In this document: positions 9,104-18,320 of the stretch, in pieces
Position numbering within the stretch: the stretch's first letter is position 1
Layout: each line of letters opens with the position of its first letter
Origin: Bacteroidetes bacterium 43-93
GTDB lineage: Bacteria; Bacteroidota; Bacteroidia; Chitinophagales; Chitinophagaceae
Assembly (NCBI GenBank): GCA_001897855.1
Contig: MKUO01000001.1
Coordinates: 434,001-498,000, forward strand
DNA: 64,000 nucleotides
Reading direction: 5' to 3'
Translations under genes and position numbers: made by a program
Notes under the pieces: generated by a model
The model's input: the letters and a program-made list of their open reading frames with translations, nothing else
Told to the model about the DNA's origin: nothing
Databases searched by the model: none

Positions 9104-9134
9104 TTTGTTTGTTTTAGAAACGTGATTATCTTTG
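9104..9134 (+). promoter_or_regulatory. Bacteroidota-type promoter of tRNA-Leu
   Basis: TTTG at 9104-9107, a 19-base spacer, and TATCTTTG at 9127-9134 match the Bacteroidota sigma-A consensus TTTG / TAnnTTTG. The tRNA begins 26 bases after the -7 box. Confidence 0.8.
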
Positions 9135-9160
9135 CAGCCCTGAATCACAAAAAAGTAGCT

Positions 9161-9244
9161 GCCCAGGTGGCGAAATTGGTAGACGCACTGTGTTCAGGTC
9201 GCAGCGCCTGCAAGGGTGTGATGGTTCGAATCCATTCCTGGGCA
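9161..9244 (+). tRNA. tRNA-Leu (anticodon CAG)
   Basis: 84 nt type II tRNA. The acceptor stem GCCCAGG pairs with CCTGGGC. The anticodon arm CTGTG-TTCAGGT-CGCAG gives anticodon CAG (reads CUG). A long variable arm follows (about 15 bases), typical of Leu, then the T arm GATGG-TTCGAAT-CCATT. The discriminator base is A and CCA is not encoded. It is followed at once by a terminator. Confidence 0.95.
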
Positions 9245-9247
9245 CAA

Positions 9248-9291
9248 AACGGGGCAAGTCATGTTTAACATAACTTGCCCCGTTCTTTTTT
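9248..9291 (+). terminator. terminator after tRNA-Leu
   Basis: A 12-bp perfect stem AACGGGGCAAGT / ACTTGCCCCGTT, with a further small internal pairing, is followed by C and six T. Confidence 0.9.
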
Positions 9292-9303
9292 GAGTTATCT
9301 ATT

Positions 9304-9639
9304 TTATTTCAAACTGGCTATCACTGTTTTAATCTTATGGCCTTTAAAAGTAAAATCAAAAGTGCCGCCAATTCTTCCTTCTGGAAATTCCCCGCTAAAT
9401 TCAACTTCGATGAATACTTTGTTTGGGTTTATAATATTTAGCTTAACAAGTCTTGTTTGTGTTTTGTATTTGATGAAATAATCTTCAAAGTATTTGCGTA
9501 TACCGGAATGCCCCTTGAAAATGTGTCCGATGGATACATCGTCCAATTCGGCATCTTCTTGATACATCTTTAAATATGCGTTTGTATCGTACGAATTGCT
9601 TGCCCAAAGCCAATCCGTTATAAAATCTTTGAGGTCCAT
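9304..9639 (-). CDS. SnoaL/NTF2-like family protein
   Basis: 111 residues. The pattern of an N-terminal helix (DFITDWLWASNSYDTNAYLKMY), an acidic turn (QEDAELDD), IFKGHSGIRKYFEDY and three amphipathic strands ending in FDFTFKGHKI is that of the SnoaL-like/NTF2-like cone fold, which binds small hydrophobic ligands or catalyses isomerisation. Function not predictable. It starts 9 bp after the AraC regulator stop, so it probably shares its transcript. Confidence 0.78.
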   Translation of the reverse strand: MDLKDFITDWLWASNSYDTNAYLKMYQEDAELDDVSIGHIFKGHSGIRKYFEDYFIKYKTQTRLVKLNIINPNKVFIEVEFSGEFPEGRIGGTFDFTFKGHKIKTVIASLK

Positions 9640-9648
9640 TTTCTAATA

Positions 9649-10566
9649 TTAAATGAATGATTGTTTAAATTCCAGTGGAGTTGTGTCAGTCTTCTTTTTG
9701 AAAATTTTATTGAATGATTGCGGATGCTCAAAACCCAATTGATAGGCGATTTCTGCCACTGTAAGCTCCGTTGTGGTCAGGTATTCTTTCGCTTTCTCTA
9801 TTAATTTTTCGTGAATATGCTGTTGCGCATTATGGCCGGTAAGGGAGCGTAACATATCACTTAAATACCGTGGTGAAAGATGAAGTTGGTTCGCCAGATA
9901 TTCAACCGTTGGGAGTCCTTTTGTCAACGATTCTTGTTTGTCAAAATACTCATTCAACAAATGTTCCATTTGAGTTATTAAATCATGGTTTACAGCCTTT
10001 CGCGTAATAAACTGTCGCTTATAAAAGCGGTTACCGTAATTAAGCAGCACTTCTATAAGCGATAAAACGACATCCTGGCTGAAATCATCTATGGTGCTGT
10101 GTAATTCATTGTTTATATTTTCAAAAATGGAAAGAATTACTTGCTTCTCCTTATCAGACAAAAACAAAGCCTCATTAGCCGAATAAGAAAAGAAACCGTA
10201 TTGTTTTATTTTTGTTGCTAATGGATAATTTCGGATAAAATCAGGGTGAATTAGCAGCGTATAGCCTGAATAGTCTTTTTCGTTTTCTCCTGCAGCAATC
10301 ACCTGATTAGGAGAAACGAACGATATGCCGCCTTCATCAAAATCGTAATAATGCTGTCCGTATTTTATTTTGCCTGTAAAATGAAATTTATAAGAAATTT
10401 TATAAAAATTCAAAAATAAGGCTTTCGGTAATTCATGAGCGGATACTTTGATTTCGGCATAATTTACCAAGCTAATCAACGGATGCAAAGGTTTAGGAAA
10501 GCCTAATGCCCTATGCAAGTCTGAAATGGAATTATATTTCTGTGGTGTATTTTCAGATGTTTTCAT
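9649..10566 (-). CDS. AraC family transcriptional regulator
   Basis: 305 residues. The N-terminal half is a cupin-like sensor region (FHFTGKIKYGQHYYDFDEGG). The C-terminal ~100 residues are the two helix-turn-helix motifs of AraC/XylS: VEYLANQLHLSPRYLSDMLR and LTVAEIAYQLGFEHPQSFNK followed by FKKKTDTTPLEF. Ligand unknown. It lies between the SDR gene upstream (128 bp gap) and the SnoaL-like gene downstream, so it is probably the local regulator of the SDR and SnoaL-like genes. A second, only distantly similar AraC gene lies at 13.5 kb. Confidence 0.92.
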   Translation of the reverse strand: MKTSENTPQKYNSISDLHRALGFPKPLHPLISLVNYAEIKVSAHELPKALFLNFYKISYKFHFTGKIKYGQHYYDFDEGGISFVSPNQVIAAGENEKDYSGYTLLIHPDFIRNYPLATKIKQYGFFSYSANEALFLSDKEKQVILSIFENINNELHSTIDDFSQDVVLSLIEVLLNYGNRFYKRQFITRKAVNHDLITQMEHLLNEYFDKQESLTKGLPTVEYLANQLHLSPRYLSDMLRSLTGHNAQQHIHEKLIEKAKEYLTTTELTVAEIAYQLGFEHPQSFNKIFKKKTDTTPLEFKQSFI

Positions 10567-10694
10567 TACAATAAATTTATTGAGCGCCTTTCTTTCTCTT
10601 CCCGCACCTTACGAAACCAATAATATTATCAATTTAACATAACTACAAACGTAATAACAGACCTCCATTTCATTGCGTGTTATTTTGTACGGAA

Positions 10695-11501
10695 TTAGAA
10701 AGAGAATATTTCCTGTATTTTTTTATACTGTCCTTCAGGACTGATATTTAATCGTTCGTTGTATAAAGCCTCTGCATCCGATCCGACAATATATCGTAAT
10801 TGGTTGTTATTGTCTGTTGCCGCTTTGAAAATAGCATTGGCTACCATTTCCGGTGTGGAATACCGCTTTATGCTTTCTTCGTTGTATCCTTCGCTTACTT
10901 TATCTATTAGCCCCTGATAGGCATCATATGTTGCTGTATCCATCGAGCGCCCGGAGAAATCAGTCTGGATACCACCCGGAGCGATAATTTTTACTTTAAC
11001 GCCGAAATGCGATAAATCGTAAGCCAGACTCTCAGAAAAACCGTCCAATGCAAATTTAGATGCGACATACATAGAGCACGTTGGATAGCCTATCATACCA
11101 AACATTGAAGTGATATTGATAAACATCCCTGTTTTCTTTTCACGGAAATAGGGAACAAAGGATTTTGTAACCCGGATAGGCCCCATTAAATTAGTTTCTA
11201 TTTGTCGGGTAATCTGCTCATCTGTGAAGGCTTCCAATGGTCCTATTAGTCCATAGCCGGCATTATTTAGTACTACATCTACAGAATGCTCCGAAATCGT
11301 CTTATTGACGACTTCCTTGATGTTTTTGGGGTTTGTCACATCTAACTCAAATAGTGTGATGTTATCAAGTTTTTTCAACTCCATTTCTTTATCAGGATAG
11401 CGCATAGTGGCAATAACATGCCAGCCTTTTGATTGGAATAGTATGACGGTTGCTTTCCCCAGCCCCGAAGAAGTTCCGGTAATAAAAATTGTTCTTTGCA
11501 T
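10695..11501 (-). CDS. SDR family oxidoreductase
   Basis: 268 residues, classical SDR: TGTSSGLG (8-15), NNAGYG around 79-84, catalytic Ser in NITSM, and YVASK with the Tyr/Lys pair. It is not closely similar to the SDR at 4.2 kb: the cofactor segment (ATMRYPDKE) and C-terminus differ. The Arg after the second strand suggests NADP(H). It is grouped with an AraC regulator and a SnoaL-like protein, an arrangement common for small accessory redox operons. Confidence 0.9.
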   Translation of the reverse strand: MQRTIFITGTSSGLGKATVILFQSKGWHVIATMRYPDKEMELKKLDNITLFELDVTNPKNIKEVVNKTISEHSVDVVLNNAGYGLIGPLEAFTDEQITRQIETNLMGPIRVTKSFVPYFREKKTGMFINITSMFGMIGYPTCSMYVASKFALDGFSESLAYDLSHFGVKVKIIAPGGIQTDFSGRSMDTATYDAYQGLIDKVSEGYNEESIKRYSTPEMVANAIFKAATDNNNQLRYIVGSDAEALYNERLNISPEGQYKKIQEIFSF

Positions 11502-11788
11502 TTAATTAAAATTAATATTGCAAAAGTCAGCAACCGGTTGAGCATTAGTGTTGCCAAACTGAGTTTAATCGTATCCAAAATGACGCAGTGATAAATGTTT
11601 TATTCGGTTTAAATCCTTACAAAGAGGTTAGAAGGTTCATCTTCACTTATTTTGACCATGGTTAAAGTTTCCGAAGCGCAGGCTTACATCTGTCCTTCGC
11701 ATTTTGCCACCAAGATTGTCGCATTTACACAGCAGTCATGCAGCTTTTGTTGATGAGATTTGTATCGAACAAATAAAAATCGACACTA
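11502..11788. other. 287-bp AT-rich intergenic region
   Basis: Divergent region between the SDR gene (minus) and the DHFR-like gene (plus). It contains only a 31-codon open frame at 11658-11753 that I do not support as a gene, and no clear TAnnTTTG box. It must hold the two divergent promoters. Confidence 0.5.
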
Positions 11789-12355
11789 ATGAGGAAAATG
11801 AAATTGCAAATGCAAATGACCATAAACGGATATGTAGGAGGTATAAATGGCGAAAACAACTGGATGACATGGGAGTCTGATGCAGAATTTATATCGTTCC
11901 TTAGCTCCCTGATAGATACCTCAGACACACTTTTACTAGGCAGAAAAACGGCCGAAGGTATCATCAGCTATTGGGAAAAAGAGGCGGCTCAAAATCCTGC
12001 TCATCCATTTGCCCAAAAAATAACGGACATACACAAGGTTGTCTTTACCAAAACGCTCGACAAATCGACCTGGAGCAATACGACCCTGGCGAAAGGTGAT
12101 TTTGTGAAAGAAATTGCTGACCTGAAAAAGCAAAACGGCAAAGATATCCTTGTTTTTGGTGGTGCCGGTTTTGTTTCTTCGCTAATAAAAGAAGGGCTTA
12201 TTGACGAGTATCATCTTATTATAAACCCAACAGCTATGCGTGAAGGCATGACTATTTTCGGTGACCTCGATAAAATACAAAGATTCACCCCTTTACAATC
12301 CAAGCTTTATCCCGGTGGGAAAACCGTTTTAAGCTTCATACCAAAAAATGATTGA
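11789..12355 (+). CDS. dihydrofolate reductase / RibD C-terminal family protein
   Basis: 188 residues. The layout is that of the RibD C-terminal/DHFR-like family: the initial strand MKLQMQMTINGYVGG, the dinucleotide-loop motif LLLGRKTAEGI around 50-60, and FGGAGFVSSLIKEGLIDEYHL around 127-147. These are NADPH-binding reductases; YyaP/YwjB-like members usually have no known substrate. The gene stands alone and ends at a symmetrical terminator. It is too short and lacks the deaminase domain of true RibD, so riboflavin synthesis is not implied. Confidence 0.85.
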   Translation: MRKMKLQMQMTINGYVGGINGENNWMTWESDAEFISFLSSLIDTSDTLLLGRKTAEGIISYWEKEAAQNPAHPFAQKITDIHKVVFTKTLDKSTWSNTTLAKGDFVKEIADLKKQNGKDILVFGGAGFVSSLIKEGLIDEYHLIINPTAMREGMTIFGDLDKIQRFTPLQSKLYPGGKTVLSFIPKND

Positions 12356-12388
12356 AGGAATTCATTAAAAGCAGATTGATAGAGATAT

Positions 12389-12418
12389 GTAAAAACTCGC
12401 ACTAGTACGGGTTTTTAC
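12389..12418. terminator. bidirectional terminator
   Basis: Stem GTAAAAACTCG / CGGGTTTTTAC with one G-T pair and an 8-base loop, A-rich on the left arm and T-rich on the right. It lies between the convergent DHFR-like and aldo/keto reductase genes. Confidence 0.7.
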
Positions 12419-12438
12419 ATATGGTCTTGTATGTTTCG

Positions 12439-13455
12439 TTACAAAGTTCTGTCCATAGCGGTCACTTCCAGCATCCATCCGGGGTATTCCCTAGTTAGCT
12501 TGCTAATTTCATCTAACTGATTTAATTCATCAGCGGTAAAAACAATGTCCACGGCTTTCAGGTTGTCCTCCAATTGTTCCGGTTTATTGGCACCTATAAT
12601 TACACTGGTAGTTACCGGCTGATGTAACAGCCATGCGAGAGATAGTTGCGCTACTGTGGCACCCTTGGCTGCCGCCATTGGCTCCAGTACCTCTACTATA
12701 TCAAACAGCTTTTCTTTGTTTACCTGTACGAAATCGAAACGCGATAAACGGCCATCTTCAGGTGTTACGCCACGCTTGTATTTACCGGTCAATAATCCAC
12801 CGGCCAATGGGCTCCATACCAGTAATCCCAGCTTCTGGTCCGTCATTAGCGGTACTAGTTCCCGTTCAAGTTCGCGGGTAGCAATGGTATAATGCGCCTG
12901 TAGAGAAACGAACTTAGCTACCTGGTTGTAAGCAGAATAATCCAGCGCCTTCATCAGTTGCCATGCGGCGAAATTGCTGGCGCCTATATAGCGAACTTTG
13001 CCACTGCGTACCAAGTCATCCAGCGCTCTTAATGTTTCTTCCAATGGTGTCAGGGGGTCGAAGCTGTGTACCTGGTACAGGTCGATATAATCCAGTTGCA
13101 GTCTTTCCAGGCTGGCATCAACCTGTTGCATAATATGTTTGCGCGTGAGGCCCTTATCATTAGGACCGGGTCCCATAGTACCGCGTACTTTTGTTGCAAT
13201 AATAAGGTCGTCCCTGTTAATGCCTGTGTTACGTATTGCCTGCCCCGTAAGTTCTTCTGATAATCCTTCTGAATAGATATTTGCAGTGTCGATAAAGTTA
13301 ATGCCCGCGTCTATCGAGCGCCTCAATAAGTGGTCAATGGTTTGCTGGTCTAAATTCCCTACTGCGGCAAAGCGCCCTTTGCCGCCAAAAGTCATGGTGC
13401 CGAGGCATAATTCTGAAACCTTCAATCCGGTGTTGCCTAATAATTTATACTTCAT
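12439..13455 (-). CDS. aldo/keto reductase
   Basis: 338 residues, a TIM-barrel NADPH-dependent reductase. It starts with MKYKLLGNTGLKVSELCLGT. The catalytic tetrad is visible: Asp and Tyr in FIDTANIYSEG, Lys in LIIATKVRG, and His in IDLYQVHSFD. The cofactor segment VIIGANKPEQLEDNL is near the C-terminus. Closest in style to the AKR11/YajO-type group with an N-terminal (L/F)G..GLxVS motif. Its upstream neighbour on the same strand is an AraC regulator, so aldehyde-responsive control is a reasonable guess. Confidence 0.93.
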   Translation of the reverse strand: MKYKLLGNTGLKVSELCLGTMTFGGKGRFAAVGNLDQQTIDHLLRRSIDAGINFIDTANIYSEGLSEELTGQAIRNTGINRDDLIIATKVRGTMGPGPNDKGLTRKHIMQQVDASLERLQLDYIDLYQVHSFDPLTPLEETLRALDDLVRSGKVRYIGASNFAAWQLMKALDYSAYNQVAKFVSLQAHYTIATRELERELVPLMTDQKLGLLVWSPLAGGLLTGKYKRGVTPEDGRLSRFDFVQVNKEKLFDIVEVLEPMAAAKGATVAQLSLAWLLHQPVTTSVIIGANKPEQLEDNLKAVDIVFTADELNQLDEISKLTREYPGWMLEVTAMDRTL

Positions 13456-13544
13456 CTCGTCGTTCTTTTAATGAAGCAAAATTACCCGGGTGGCATGCAC
13501 CTGAATAACTGGTTTCAAAGGAATGATTATAAAAATCAAATAAT

Positions 13545-14411
13545 TTATCGTCGCAGCGAAAGAGGTGTCACCCCGGTATTCTTTTTAAAGAAGTTATTGA
13601 AGTAGGTAGGGTACTCAAAACCAAGACTATAGGCAATGGTCGCAATATTCCAGTCGGTGTGCTTCAGTAACGCCTTTGCTTCGTTGATGATCCTTTCTGA
13701 TATATGTACGCTCGTTGATTTGCCTGTGATTTCTTTCACTGCATGGTTCAGATGATTCACATGCACCGACAAACTCTCTGCATAGTCATTAGCCTTTCTT
13801 AATTTTAATTCTCTATCAGGCGAATCAATTGGGAACTGCCGCTCCAGTAACTCTATAAATAATGATGCAATACGGGTAGATGCATTTGGATGCGTGGATG
13901 CCGATATGGTGGGTTGTAATTTCATAGTTTCATGTATCAGCAGGTTGATGTAGTTGCGTATTGCATCATACTTGTAGGTATAGTCTGAAGATAGCTCCTG
14001 TAATATGTTTTCGTAAATATTGCAAACAGATTTAAGTTGTTCATCATTAAGAAAGAATACCTTATCGCTACCGGGTTTGAAGAGGGTAGATTGCTGAATG
14101 CTTTTGATGCGGTCGTTTTCTTTCATAAACTCTTCTGTGAAGATGCACATGTAACCCCACCTCCCTTCCGTATTACTTTCGAAAGAATAGGGGACTAACG
14201 GGTTAGATAGTATGAGTGCGGGTTGACTAATGTCAATGCTTTTATCGGCGTAGTGTATTTTGCTGTCACCAACAGTTAGCCATATTTTATAATAATCCCT
14301 GCGATTATAAGGAATGAGTACAGTTGTGACGGATGTTTCAAATTTCTGCGCATTGAATGGGTTTTGCTTTTTCAGATCAAAAAAATGCCTGTTCTCTGGT
14401 TTGCTCGTCAT
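13545..14411 (-). CDS. AraC family transcriptional regulator
   Basis: 288 residues. The N-terminal sensor region (DKSIDISQPALILSNPLVPYSF) resembles cupin arms of AraC regulators. The C-terminus carries two helix-turn-helix motifs, ANDYAESLSVHVNHLNHAVKE and WNIATIAYSLGFEYPTYFNN, ending FFKKNTGVTPLSLRR. It is located 89 bp upstream of the aldo/keto reductase gene in the same orientation; probably its regulator. A CAAAATTA sequence at 14416-14423 (TAATTTTG read on its strand) could be its -7 box. Confidence 0.92.
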   Translation of the reverse strand: MTSKPENRHFFDLKKQNPFNAQKFETSVTTVLIPYNRRDYYKIWLTVGDSKIHYADKSIDISQPALILSNPLVPYSFESNTEGRWGYMCIFTEEFMKENDRIKSIQQSTLFKPGSDKVFFLNDEQLKSVCNIYENILQELSSDYTYKYDAIRNYINLLIHETMKLQPTISASTHPNASTRIASLFIELLERQFPIDSPDRELKLRKANDYAESLSVHVNHLNHAVKEITGKSTSVHISERIINEAKALLKHTDWNIATIAYSLGFEYPTYFNNFFKKNTGVTPLSLRR

Positions 14412-14534
14412 GTAGCAAAATTAAGAAAATCAAAGAATCAAATATTGTTCACGGCTTCCTGCGTGATAGGCCGTTGTCCTGTTATTTTTAAAGTACTTAC
14501 ATTTACAACATCACCCATTATGTACAATTACCCG

Positions 14535-14927
14535 ATGAAAAAGATTTTAATAGCAGTAAGTTCCCTGGTTATATTTTCCGCTTGTCATGATAAACGCGAT
14601 AGGTATGCAAAGCCCGTAATTCCCCTTGGAGGGGGTATCGGAGGTAACTACAGCATAGTTGTATTTCCCAGGCTACATGATACAGGAGTAATTGCCCGCA
14701 TATTCATAAAATATGCGAGCAATACCGCCCCGTCTGATACAAATAGTTATGATATGGCGAAGACATCAGTAACCGCTACAGGTAAAGAACCGCAAGTGCA
14801 TTTCGATAGCCTGTACACAGGTACCTATTTTATAAGGGCAATATACGGCGCTGCATACGCAGACACCATTATCGCTATCGATTCAAAAGCGCCTGCGGAA
14901 ACAGATGCTTACTTGCATTTGAAATAA
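14535..14927 (+). CDS. small lipoprotein
   Basis: 130 residues from ATG 14535; longer in-frame starts run into the AraC gene on the other strand and are rejected. Signal and lipobox MKKILIAVSSLVIFSAC (Cys17). The mature region has a Gly-rich start (VIPLGGGIGGNYSI) and ends in an amphipathic pattern (FDSLYTGTYFIRAIYGAAYADT) like the carboxypeptidase-regulatory beta-sandwich of Bacteroidota lipoproteins. No catalytic motif seen. Convergent with the ClC gene, 4 bp apart. Confidence 0.7.
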   Translation: MKKILIAVSSLVIFSACHDKRDRYAKPVIPLGGGIGGNYSIVVFPRLHDTGVIARIFIKYASNTAPSDTNSYDMAKTSVTATGKEPQVHFDSLYTGTYFIRAIYGAAYADTIIAIDSKAPAETDAYLHLK

Positions 14928-14931
14928 CCAT

Positions 14932-16815
14932 TTACTTATCCAGTATCTGCTTGCCTTTGATGATCATCCGTTTGCTCCTGTGTTTTAGTGATATGGAACG
15001 TACGAATGTATCTTCTGCATCACTGCGTTTGCTATAGGCAGTAAATACTTCTTTATAGGATATTAAGCCTATCACTTTTTGCGATGTGGAATCCTCCAAT
15101 ACCGGCAATAAAGGCAGGTCGTATTTATGCATCATCTCTACGGCAGTACTAACAGTGCTGCCTGTATAGATGTAAGGACAATGTGTTTCTGTTAACGCAC
15201 TAACCGGGAGCATGTCGTCATGCTGCTTATCAAAAATAGCGGCCCTGTCTATTATGCCGTAAAGATTATGCTGCTCATCAGTTACAATATAGTATAGCTC
15301 CGATGTTGATGAACTATTTTGCTTGATCCATTCACGAGCCTGTTTCAGGGTGTTATCTATAGATAGTAGGGTCATTTCTTCTGTAAATACTTCTTTTACG
15401 GCAAGGTTCTGTAAGGCATCCGGTTCGTAAGAATGTGGGGTAAATACACCGCGGCGTTCTATCTTTTCCGTCATGATGCTTCCTTTCATCAGGAAGAATG
15501 ATACAAAATAGGCGGCGGTACAAGCTGCCAGTAGAGGAAGGATCCCATGAGGCTGCATTGTAGCTTCCAGTGCAAATATGATGGATGTAAGCAATGCGCG
15601 TGATGCACCTGCAAACATACCAGCCATACCAATTAGTACACAGGTTGCAATGTTAACATCTGCTACAGGGAAGTATGTAGTAACTATCAGGCCCAGCAAA
15701 CCGCCCAATGCGCCGCCTATGGTGAGGAGTGGTGCCAGCGTACCACCGGAAGTACCACTGCCCAGGGATATCACCCAGGATACGAACTTCAGGAAAAAGA
15801 GAGACAGCATTATAGTGAGCGGTGCGTTTCCTGAAAGCAGGTAGGTAATATTAGTGTACCCAACACCCAGTGTGCGCGGAGCAAAATATCCTGTAACACC
15901 TACAGCTACTGCCCCAATTGCAGGCCACCACATCCAGTGTATGGGCAGCTTTTCGAAAAGTTCCTCAACATAATAAACACCCTTAGATACCAAAGCTGCA
16001 ACTACGCCGATAATAAGTCCCAGGATGGTGTAGGTAAATACTGCGACACCTGTAGGCTCAGGAATATTCAGCATGGCAAATACCGGCTCAGTGCCAAATA
16101 AAGTAAAGTGCATCGCGGCACCCGTAGCACAAGACAGGGCAACCGGAATTATAGAACGTGGAGAGAATTCGAACAGCAGTAATTCTATTGCAAGGAGCAC
16201 TGCCGCAACGGGTGTACCAAAGATGGCCGACATACCTGCAGTTGCACCAGCAGCCAGCATAATCTTCCTTTCTGTTGCTGTGATGCGCATTACCTGGCCC
16301 GTTACAGAACCAAAGGCGCCGCCCGTAGCAATGATGGGGCCTTCTGCACCAAACGGACCGCCTGTACCAATAGATATGGCTGCCGATATAGGCTTCAAAA
16401 AAGTGATGATAGGTTTTATCTTACTCTCGTTGGTCAATACTTGTTCCATAGCTTCCGGTATGCCGTGGCCACGTATCGCTGCAGATCCGTATTTTGCCAT
16501 CACACCCACAATCAACCCGCCGACAACGGGAATCAATATCACCAATAATCCTAAATGATTATCAGCAGGAGAAGATTCTGCGAATGAGAATTTTCCATAA
16601 AACGATAAATTGGTAATAAGCGTGATGAGTGCGACAAGCAGCTTTGCGATAGCGCCTATAATAATAGCATTCACTACTGCCTGAAGACTAAGATAGAATA
16701 CGCGCCTGGTTACAGGCATACTCTTTTCTGCGTGCAAAGCCTGCATTTCAGATAAAAGGATGGGAGATATGGGTATGGCGTTTTGAGTAGTTGTATTTGA
16801 TGACGTTTTTGACAT
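14932..16815 (-). CDS. ClC chloride channel/transporter with C-terminal CBS pair
   Basis: 627 residues. The ClC membrane domain spans about 25-450 with the three ion-path motifs RGHGIPEAM (GxGIP), GPFGAEGP (GxEGP, the gating Glu retained) and GTSGGTLAPLL (a GxFxP variant with Leu). It is followed by two CBS repeats (about 480-600), normally regulatory adenosine-nucleotide sensors. Ser of GSGIP is replaced by His here, seen in other prokaryotic ClC-CBS proteins. Whether it is a channel or a H+/anion exchanger cannot be stated from motifs alone. The upstream gene, 19 bp away, encodes a second ClC without CBS domains. Confidence 0.93.
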   Translation of the reverse strand: MSKTSSNTTTQNAIPISPILLSEMQALHAEKSMPVTRRVFYLSLQAVVNAIIIGAIAKLLVALITLITNLSFYGKFSFAESSPADNHLGLLVILIPVVGGLIVGVMAKYGSAAIRGHGIPEAMEQVLTNESKIKPIITFLKPISAAISIGTGGPFGAEGPIIATGGAFGSVTGQVMRITATERKIMLAAGATAGMSAIFGTPVAAVLLAIELLLFEFSPRSIIPVALSCATGAAMHFTLFGTEPVFAMLNIPEPTGVAVFTYTILGLIIGVVAALVSKGVYYVEELFEKLPIHWMWWPAIGAVAVGVTGYFAPRTLGVGYTNITYLLSGNAPLTIMLSLFFLKFVSWVISLGSGTSGGTLAPLLTIGGALGGLLGLIVTTYFPVADVNIATCVLIGMAGMFAGASRALLTSIIFALEATMQPHGILPLLAACTAAYFVSFFLMKGSIMTEKIERRGVFTPHSYEPDALQNLAVKEVFTEEMTLLSIDNTLKQAREWIKQNSSSTSELYYIVTDEQHNLYGIIDRAAIFDKQHDDMLPVSALTETHCPYIYTGSTVSTAVEMMHKYDLPLLPVLEDSTSQKVIGLISYKEVFTAYSKRSDAEDTFVRSISLKHRSKRMIIKGKQILDK

Positions 16816-16834
16816 TTTATTTTTAGAATTAAAA

Positions 16835-18181
16835 TCAGGAATGTGTCGAAGTTTCTTCGAGATATTGTTTTTTTAGTTGTTCATAGAGCGAGTGTTTGTC
16901 AATAACCAACGCTGCAATGTTAGCCACCATCGCGGCCAGCATCAGGTGAAAGATGACGCTGTGGCGATCAGTCATTTCCAGCACCAGGATCGCCGATGTA
17001 AATGGAGTGCGTGTAACGCCGGTCAGGAATCCCACCATGCCACTTAGTATCAGGATGTTTGCATTGGCGCCTATTACACCAAATAAGCCGGACAAAAATG
17101 AACCAACTGATGCTCCTGCAGCCAATGAAGGTGCGAATATGCCTCCAGCGGCACCTGTATTAAACGATACTACCGGCCCTAACACACGCAACAGTACTGA
17201 ATGCCAAGGCATATATTTATCCTGTGTGAACAGAGAACGTACCATCAGGTCTTTACCGGAACCCAAAACATGATCATTAAAAAAGAAGGCGACAGCGGCA
17301 ACAGCTAACCCGGCAATGAGTATAAAAGCCATGGACTGAGTATTATTGAAGGTGCGTTTCCAGGCCATCAGTTTAAGAATGAGCTTGCACATAATAGCGC
17401 CCAACAGCCCGGCAATCACGGCAGCAACAAAAACGCCGATATAGGTGATATTACTGAGGCTTTTTACATCGGGGTATCCGAGATATAGATAGGGCCCCAG
17501 GAAACCTTGTGCCGCCATGCCCGAAATAATGACGGCGCTGAACAGGGCAGTTCTGAAAAAGCTTATATGGACACGGGCCAGTTCTTCTATGGCAAAAACA
17601 ATACCCCCCAATGGCGTGTTGAATGCCGCAGCCAGGCCCGCCGCTGCGCCGGTAAGTATAAAGCTTTTCTGCGATAGCTTGGGCCAGGAAGCAGGTATCC
17701 ACCTGTTAACCAAGCGGAATATAGAGCCGGCTACTTGTATTGTGGGTCCCTCCCGGCCTATGGCGCCACCGCCAAGCACCATCAGCAGGCTGGATAGTAT
17801 CTTAACTACAATGATCTTAAGGCTCAATAACTTCTTTGTATTCTGCTCCTGGTAGCGGGCCGGTATCTCTATCGCGGCCATTACCTGCGGTATACCACTG
17901 CCTCTTGCTGCCGGTGCCCAGCGGACAACAAGCCTTGCCAGCAGAAAACAGATTGGGGTAAGCAAAAAGATATACCATTTATGTATGCTTAGTATATACC
18001 GCATAACATCCTCAGCATAGGTAAACAGTTTTGTGTACGCTACTGCCACAATACCTGTAATGAGGGACGCTATCCAAAAGGGTAGTGCCTGCAGCAAGTT
18101 TTCGCGCACACTGTCGTGCGTTATTATATCAAAAAAGTTTTTGGCCCGAAGCCTTATGTTCTCTATAAATTTATTTCTCAC
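16835..18181 (-). CDS. ClC chloride channel/transporter without CBS domains
   Basis: 448 residues with canonical motifs ARGSGIPQV (GSGIP), AIGREGPTIQ (GREGP with gating Glu) and GAAGGIFAPSL (GxFAP). Multiple hydrophobic helices cover the whole length, and there is no C-terminal CBS region. It is first of the two-gene ClC operon. ClC proteins are homodimers with one pore per subunit; two diverged subunits side by side could form separate homodimers or a mixed one (inference). Confidence 0.93.
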   Translation of the reverse strand: MRNKFIENIRLRAKNFFDIITHDSVRENLLQALPFWIASLITGIVAVAYTKLFTYAEDVMRYILSIHKWYIFLLTPICFLLARLVVRWAPAARGSGIPQVMAAIEIPARYQEQNTKKLLSLKIIVVKILSSLLMVLGGGAIGREGPTIQVAGSIFRLVNRWIPASWPKLSQKSFILTGAAAGLAAAFNTPLGGIVFAIEELARVHISFFRTALFSAVIISGMAAQGFLGPYLYLGYPDVKSLSNITYIGVFVAAVIAGLLGAIMCKLILKLMAWKRTFNNTQSMAFILIAGLAVAAVAFFFNDHVLGSGKDLMVRSLFTQDKYMPWHSVLLRVLGPVVSFNTGAAGGIFAPSLAAGASVGSFLSGLFGVIGANANILILSGMVGFLTGVTRTPFTSAILVLEMTDRHSVIFHLMLAAMVANIAALVIDKHSLYEQLKKQYLEETSTHS

Positions 18182-18320
18182 GAAAAATTATTTTTCATAT
18201 CTGCTTGCATTGATATTGCCAGGTGATATACAAGCGCAATGGCAAAATGAATACTCATTCTGCAGAAGTAGTCCTGGTCGTATATTATATTGATAAAGCC
18301 GGTAATGACCGATATGCAAA

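Noticed and set aside
9161-9260. Possible integration site (att) at the tRNA-Leu 3' end
   Set aside because: No direct repeat of the tRNA end found downstream by eye and no integrase gene; left only as a weak note.
11658-11753. 31-codon open frame starting MVKVSEAQAYI, upstream of the DHFR-like gene
   Set aside because: Too short, no recognisable family, and sits in a region that must carry promoters.
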